A stretch of 51,582 bases of DNA from Nocardioides phosphati (GTDB lineage: Bacteria; Actinomycetota; Actinomycetes; Propionibacteriales; Nocardioidaceae), in NCBI RefSeq assembly GCF_014646375.1, contig NZ_BMNI01000014.1, positions 1 to 51,582 on the forward strand. Reading direction: 5' to 3'. Made by a program: the position numbers and the translations under genes. The notes beneath the pieces were generated by a model. That model was not told the origin of the DNA. It saw only the letters and a program-made list of their open reading frames with translations, and searched no databases. Shown here in pieces: positions 49,257 through 51,582 of the stretch. The stretch's first letter is position 1; every line of letters starts with the position of its first letter.

Positions 49257-49454
49257 ATGACGAGCAGCAAGGTGCGACACGACATCGTCGAGGGGTGGCG
49301 CGACGAGACGGTCGACGAGGTGGAGGAGGTCGGCCGCTTCCTGGCATCGCCCTTCCTCGCCGTCGCCGCCATCGCGACGTACGCGGCCATCCAGGGGGCG
49401 AACCGGGTCATCCACGCCCGCGACTCCTGGCGGGACCGCCACCATCGCCGCTGA
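49257..49454 (+). CDS. Small membrane-associated protein of unknown function
   Basis: A 65-residue protein: acidic helix (about 8-25, DIVEGWRDETVDEVEEVG), one weak hydrophobic segment FLASPFLAVAAIATYAAIQ (about 28-46) and a basic RDRHHRR tail. Probable single-pass or peripheral membrane protein. ATG 49257 has GGAGG six bases upstream, an ideal site. It is three bases before the APC permease gene and likely co-transcribed with it. Function unknown. Confidence 0.72.
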   Translation: MTSSKVRHDIVEGWRDETVDEVEEVGRFLASPFLAVAAIATYAAIQGANRVIHARDSWRDRHHRR

Positions 49455-49457
49455 CGG

Positions 49458-50819
49458 ATGGCCCGGGCCGGGGTCGGCGCCATGACACTGCGCCGGCTCC
49501 AGCTCTTCATGGCCTTCGCCTTCACGGTGATGGCCGACCCGGTCTCATCGGTGGCGTACGCCATCGAGTCGACACTGCGCGGGCTGAAGGGCGACCTGGC
49601 CACCCTCTTCCCCACGATGGCTGCCGTGATCGCCGTCATCGCGATCGTCTCGGCGACGTACGACCACCTGATCCAGCGCTTCCCCAGCGGCGGCGGAGGT
49701 CCCCAGGGTGTCGCCGCCGCCTTCGGCGAGGACTGGGCGTTCATTCCGCTGGGCGCGCTGCTGGTCGACTTCACCCTCACGGTCGCCGTCAGCTGCTCTG
49801 CGGGTGCATCCGCGCTGATCGCCTACGCACCCGGGCTCGAGCCCGTCCGCATCCTCCTGGCGCTGACCCTGGTGGTGCTCGTGGCCGGTGTCGTGCTGCT
49901 CGGGCAGTCAGGGCGCGTCGCTTTCGCGATCGCGACGCAGCTCTTCATCCTGCTGGCCGCGGCTGTGATCGGGAGCGCCCTTCTCGGCGACCCCGACCGG
50001 GCCGGAGCGTCGCATGCGGCCACGGCCCCGCTCGTCTCCGACGCCGCTCTCGTGCCGCTCGCCCTGGCGATACCCCTGGGGATGGCGCTCGCCACCGGGG
50101 TGGAGGCGCCGTCGAACGCGATCGCTCAGCTGGCGCAGCTCGACGACGCCACCCGGCGTACGTTCGGCCGCTGGACCCTATGGCTCATGGTCGGCATCGT
50201 CGGCGCCTTGACCGTCGGGTTCGCTGCGGCCGCAGTTCGACTCCGGACGGGCCTGCCGCCGGAGGACTCGACCCTCCTCGCCGAGGTCGCGCGCGGCTCG
50301 ATCGGCGACGGTCGTGCGTTCGCTGCGTTCCAGGCGATGAGCGCCCTGTTGCTGCTCTCCGCGGCGGCGTCCTCCTACCTCGCCGGGTCAGGGGTGCTGC
50401 GGGCGCTGGCGACCCTCGGCGCCAACGGCCAGGGACTGGTCCCTCACGCCTTCGGACGCATCAACCGCTTCCTCGTCCCCGAGTGGGGCGTGAGCCTGGT
50501 CCTGGTGGCTGCCGCGATCCTGGTCGCCGCGGGCGGCAGCGAGCAGCGGCTCGTCCCCTTCTACGCCGTCGCCGTCTTCGCGAGCTTCCTCGCCGCAACG
50601 GTCGGATGTGCCCGGTTGTCGTGGCGCGAGGGGCGTTGGGGACGGCTCGCCCTCAACCTTCTCGGCGCGCTGCTGGTCGCCATGGTGCTGGCGGTCAACG
50701 CCACGAGGGTCGACGGGGTCGTTGCCCTGCTCGCCTCGGCCGCCGTCGCGGCGTACCTGTGGCAGGTCTGGGTGTCCCGCGGGAGGCCCACCGGCGTCGC
50801 AGAAGCCGGGGCTCGCTAG
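49458..50819 (+). CDS. APC-family permease
   Basis: A 453-residue amino acid/polyamine/organocation (APC) permease with about 12 membrane helices. The N-terminal helix has FAFTVMADPVSSVAYAIE (about 19-36). Helix 2-3 and the loop FPSGGGGPQG (about 75-84) are typical, as are MALATGVEAPSNAIAQLAQL (about 209-228) and the AAFQAMSALLLLSAAASSYL region. It likely imports an amino acid, but the substrate cannot be told. The ATG at 49458 is three bases after the small membrane protein; an internal ATG (49482) is an alternative start. A terminator follows. Confidence 0.86.
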   Translation: MARAGVGAMTLRRLQLFMAFAFTVMADPVSSVAYAIESTLRGLKGDLATLFPTMAAVIAVIAIVSATYDHLIQRFPSGGGGPQGVAAAFGEDWAFIPLGALLVDFTLTVAVSCSAGASALIAYAPGLEPVRILLALTLVVLVAGVVLLGQSGRVAFAIATQLFILLAAAVIGSALLGDPDRAGASHAATAPLVSDAALVPLALAIPLGMALATGVEAPSNAIAQLAQLDDATRRTFGRWTLWLMVGIVGALTVGFAAAAVRLRTGLPPEDSTLLAEVARGSIGDGRAFAAFQAMSALLLLSAAASSYLAGSGVLRALATLGANGQGLVPHAFGRINRFLVPEWGVSLVLVAAAILVAAGGSEQRLVPFYAVAVFASFLAATVGCARLSWREGRWGRLALNLLGALLVAMVLAVNATRVDGVVALLASAAVAAYLWQVWVSRGRPTGVAEAGAR

Positions 50820-50827
50820 GCGGATGC

Positions 50828-50868
50828 AAACAGCCCCTGCCGGCGTCTCCGCTGGTCAGGGGCTGTTT
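50828..50868 (+). terminator. Terminator after the APC permease gene
   Basis: A perfect 12-bp stem (50828-50839 with 50857-50868) with a 17-base loop; the stem ends in TTT. It could also act on the minus strand. Confidence 0.85.
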
Positions 50869-50873
50869 CGTGG

Positions 50874-50918
50874 TGGTGGGCGATACTGGGTTTGAACCAG
50901 TGACCTCTTCCGTGTCAA
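50874..50918 (-). tRNA. 3' half of tRNA-Val(GAC): probable attachment-site remnant
   Basis: Read on the minus strand this is the anticodon loop TTGACAC (anticodon GAC), the 3' anticodon-stem strand GGAAG, a T arm CTGGTTCAAACCCAG, the acceptor 3' strand ATCGCCC, a discriminator A and CCA. Everything 5' of the anticodon loop (D arm and the 5' strands of the stems) is missing: beyond 50918 the DNA is unrelated. It is not a functional tRNA. It is the usual footprint of an integrase that recombines inside the 3' half of a tRNA gene. The full-length tRNA should be at the other end of the element, beyond the window. Confidence 0.7.
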
Positions 50919-51025
50919 TTACGTCCAGAGCGCGTGCGTCGCCAAGCGGGATGGGCTTTCGAGCGTGAATCAGGGGCACTGAGTGGCTCGCGCGGTGCGG
51001 CCCGTCGGACTCGATAGTCCCTCAC

Positions 51026-51331
51026 TTAGTCCCCCACGCGGTCTGCTTGGGCGCTAGGTGAGGACTTACAGCCACGGGGCTCTACGTGGGTGATCTGAGC
51101 GTGGCGTGCGCTCGATATCGAGCGTTCGCAGCATTGAACTGCTGCAGCGTTGCTGCACTTTCGTGCTGCGCCTGCGGTGGTGACTGTCTTCGCCGACGGT
51201 GACCACCGACAGCCGTAACCACGCACCCAGGGTGAGGCTTCGGGGCGGCCCCGGAGATCGTGACGGCGTCTCCACTGTGGGTGACCACGGCAGACCGGTA
51301 CCGCTGGGGCGTCGCGATCTAAGGACCTCAT
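51026..51331 (-). CDS. Candidate small protein in the integrated element
   Basis: A 101-codon frame from ATG 51331 with GGAGG nearby (GAGGAGGGAGGGGTC before the ATG). The sequence is rich in R, S, H and C and I recognise no domain. A second frame over the same stretch (51082-51288, GTG start) has somewhat better third-position G/C bias in its first half, so the true frame is uncertain. It runs to a TAA within the first TAGTCCC repeat. It may be non-coding. Confidence 0.25.
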   Translation of the reverse strand: MRSLDRDAPAVPVCRGHPQWRRRHDLRGRPEASPWVRGYGCRWSPSAKTVTTAGAARKCSNAAAVQCCERSISSARHAQITHVEPRGCKSSPSAQADRVGD

Positions 51332-51436
51332 GACCCCTCCCTCCTCAATGCCCTGGGCCGACCGGTTCTTGTTTGCAAAACGCACCAACTGCCCTCCGCC
51401 GTGTGGAAGGCTTCTGTGCTTGGAGGAGGGGTCCTA

Positions 51437-51562
51437 ATGAGCAATCAGCCGACGGAGCGCGGGGTCGAGCTCGCACCCATCGCCGCCCCGACCGCGCTGG
51501 ACGGAGTGGAGTCCAGCAGAGTGGTGTACGACGTCCTGAGTGAGCGCGTGCCTCCAACGTAG
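51437..51562 (+). CDS. Candidate 41-residue peptide in the integrated element
   Basis: The frame starts MSNQPTERGVELAPIAAPTA and ends RVPPT with a TAG at 51560-51562. GGAGGAGGGG lies about 5-14 bases before the ATG, a strong ribosome binding site, and codon usage is high-GC at third positions. No homologous family comes to mind. It is divergent from the candidate at 51026-51331, with the two ribosome binding regions forming an inverted repeat (51332-51340 with 51425-51433). Confidence 0.4.
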   Translation: MSNQPTERGVELAPIAAPTALDGVESSRVVYDVLSERVPPT

Positions 51563-51582
51563 GCGCGGCCACCGGGTGAATC

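Larger units (their letters stand above)
50919..51582. mobile_element. Probable interior of an integrative element (truncated by window end)
   Basis: This stretch begins where the tRNA-Val fragment loses its match. It lacks any recognisable chromosomal gene and its codon bias is poor. It contains TAGTCCC direct repeats at 51015-51021 and 51027-51033 (12-base period), possible integrase arm sites, a 16-base perfect palindrome at 51109-51124, and two small candidate genes in opposite directions. No integrase gene is visible; it would lie beyond 51582 or be missing. Confidence 0.45.

Noticed and set aside
50874..50950. A complete functional tRNA-Val
   Set aside because: The D arm, 5' acceptor strand and 5' anticodon-stem strand are absent.

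Overview
The window comes from a high-GC Gram-positive bacterium of the Actinobacteria, most likely a Nocardioides-like member of the Nocardioidaceae. The evidence is very strong G/C bias at third codon positions, frequent GTG (and one TTG) starts, a DUF349 protein, a GAF-ANTAR regulator, a SigF/SigB-type sigma factor, and a conserved gene order thrS–HIT–pgsA–pdxS–pdxT–yebC–ruvCAB–yajC–secD–secF–apt–relA–MBL–hisS–aspS. From memory, this order parallels the Rv2572c–Rv2614c part of Mycobacterium tuberculosis.

Layout. (1) 1–5.4 kb is an accessory left flank. It holds a DUF4956 / VTC-polyphosphate-polymerase / secreted lamin-tail operon, a translationally coupled pair encoding a secreted protein and a small cytosolic protein, and a large membrane-anchored Ig-like protein gene cut off by what looks like an IS21-type insertion-sequence end. 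(2) 5.4–12.1 kb is a peptide ABC transporter (fused ATPases, two permeases, lipoprotein binding protein) on the minus strand, with a PH-domain membrane gene embedded antisense inside it. (3) 12.2–16.1 kb carries aspS, hisS and a metallo-hydrolase, all minus strand. (4) 16.2–18.4 kb carries a DUF349 protein, an AraC regulator and a VOC protein on the plus strand. (5) 18.4–30.7 kb is the core minus-strand block: relA, gapB-like GAPDH, apt, secF, secD, yajC, ruvB, ruvA, ruvC, a DUF1801 gene, yebC and pdxT, interrupted by one plus-strand secreted protein. (6) 30.7–35.5 kb is an inserted module of TetR, ferredoxin/FAD reductase, AurF-like diiron oxygenase, acyltransferase and an unknown gene. (7) 35.5–43.4 kb carries pdxS, pgsA (phosphatidylinositol-phosphate synthase), an IMPase-family phosphatase, three unknown or secreted inserts, a HIT protein and thrS. 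(8) 43.5–50.8 kb is a stress island: GAF-ANTAR regulator, small stress proteins, SigF-like sigma factor, SDR, flavin reductase, VIT-family protein and APC permease. Three candidate SigF-type promoters cluster beside the sigma gene. (9) At 50.87 kb the 3' half of a tRNA-Val(GAC) gene abuts unrelated DNA. This is the signature of an integrative-element attachment site, and the last ~660 bp are probably the inside of that element.

How the genes work together. RuvABC resolve recombination intermediates. SecDF-YajC drive late protein export. PdxST make pyridoxal phosphate. Apt salvages purines. RelA sets the (p)ppGpp level. PgsA, perhaps with the adjacent IMPase-like phosphatase, makes phosphatidylinositol. 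A pattern across the window is a TANNNT hexamer 6–8 nt upstream of the start codon for at least seven genes, which predicts leaderless mRNAs. Two of these -10 hexamers reuse the TAG stop codon of the preceding gene.

The most unusual items are the SigF-type promoter cluster, the antisense PH gene inside the peptide transporter operon, the diiron oxygenase module with an operator-like palindrome in its promoter spacer, the phosphatase next to pgsA, and the tRNA-Val att scar. All product names come from reading sequences and motifs by eye; no database search was run.
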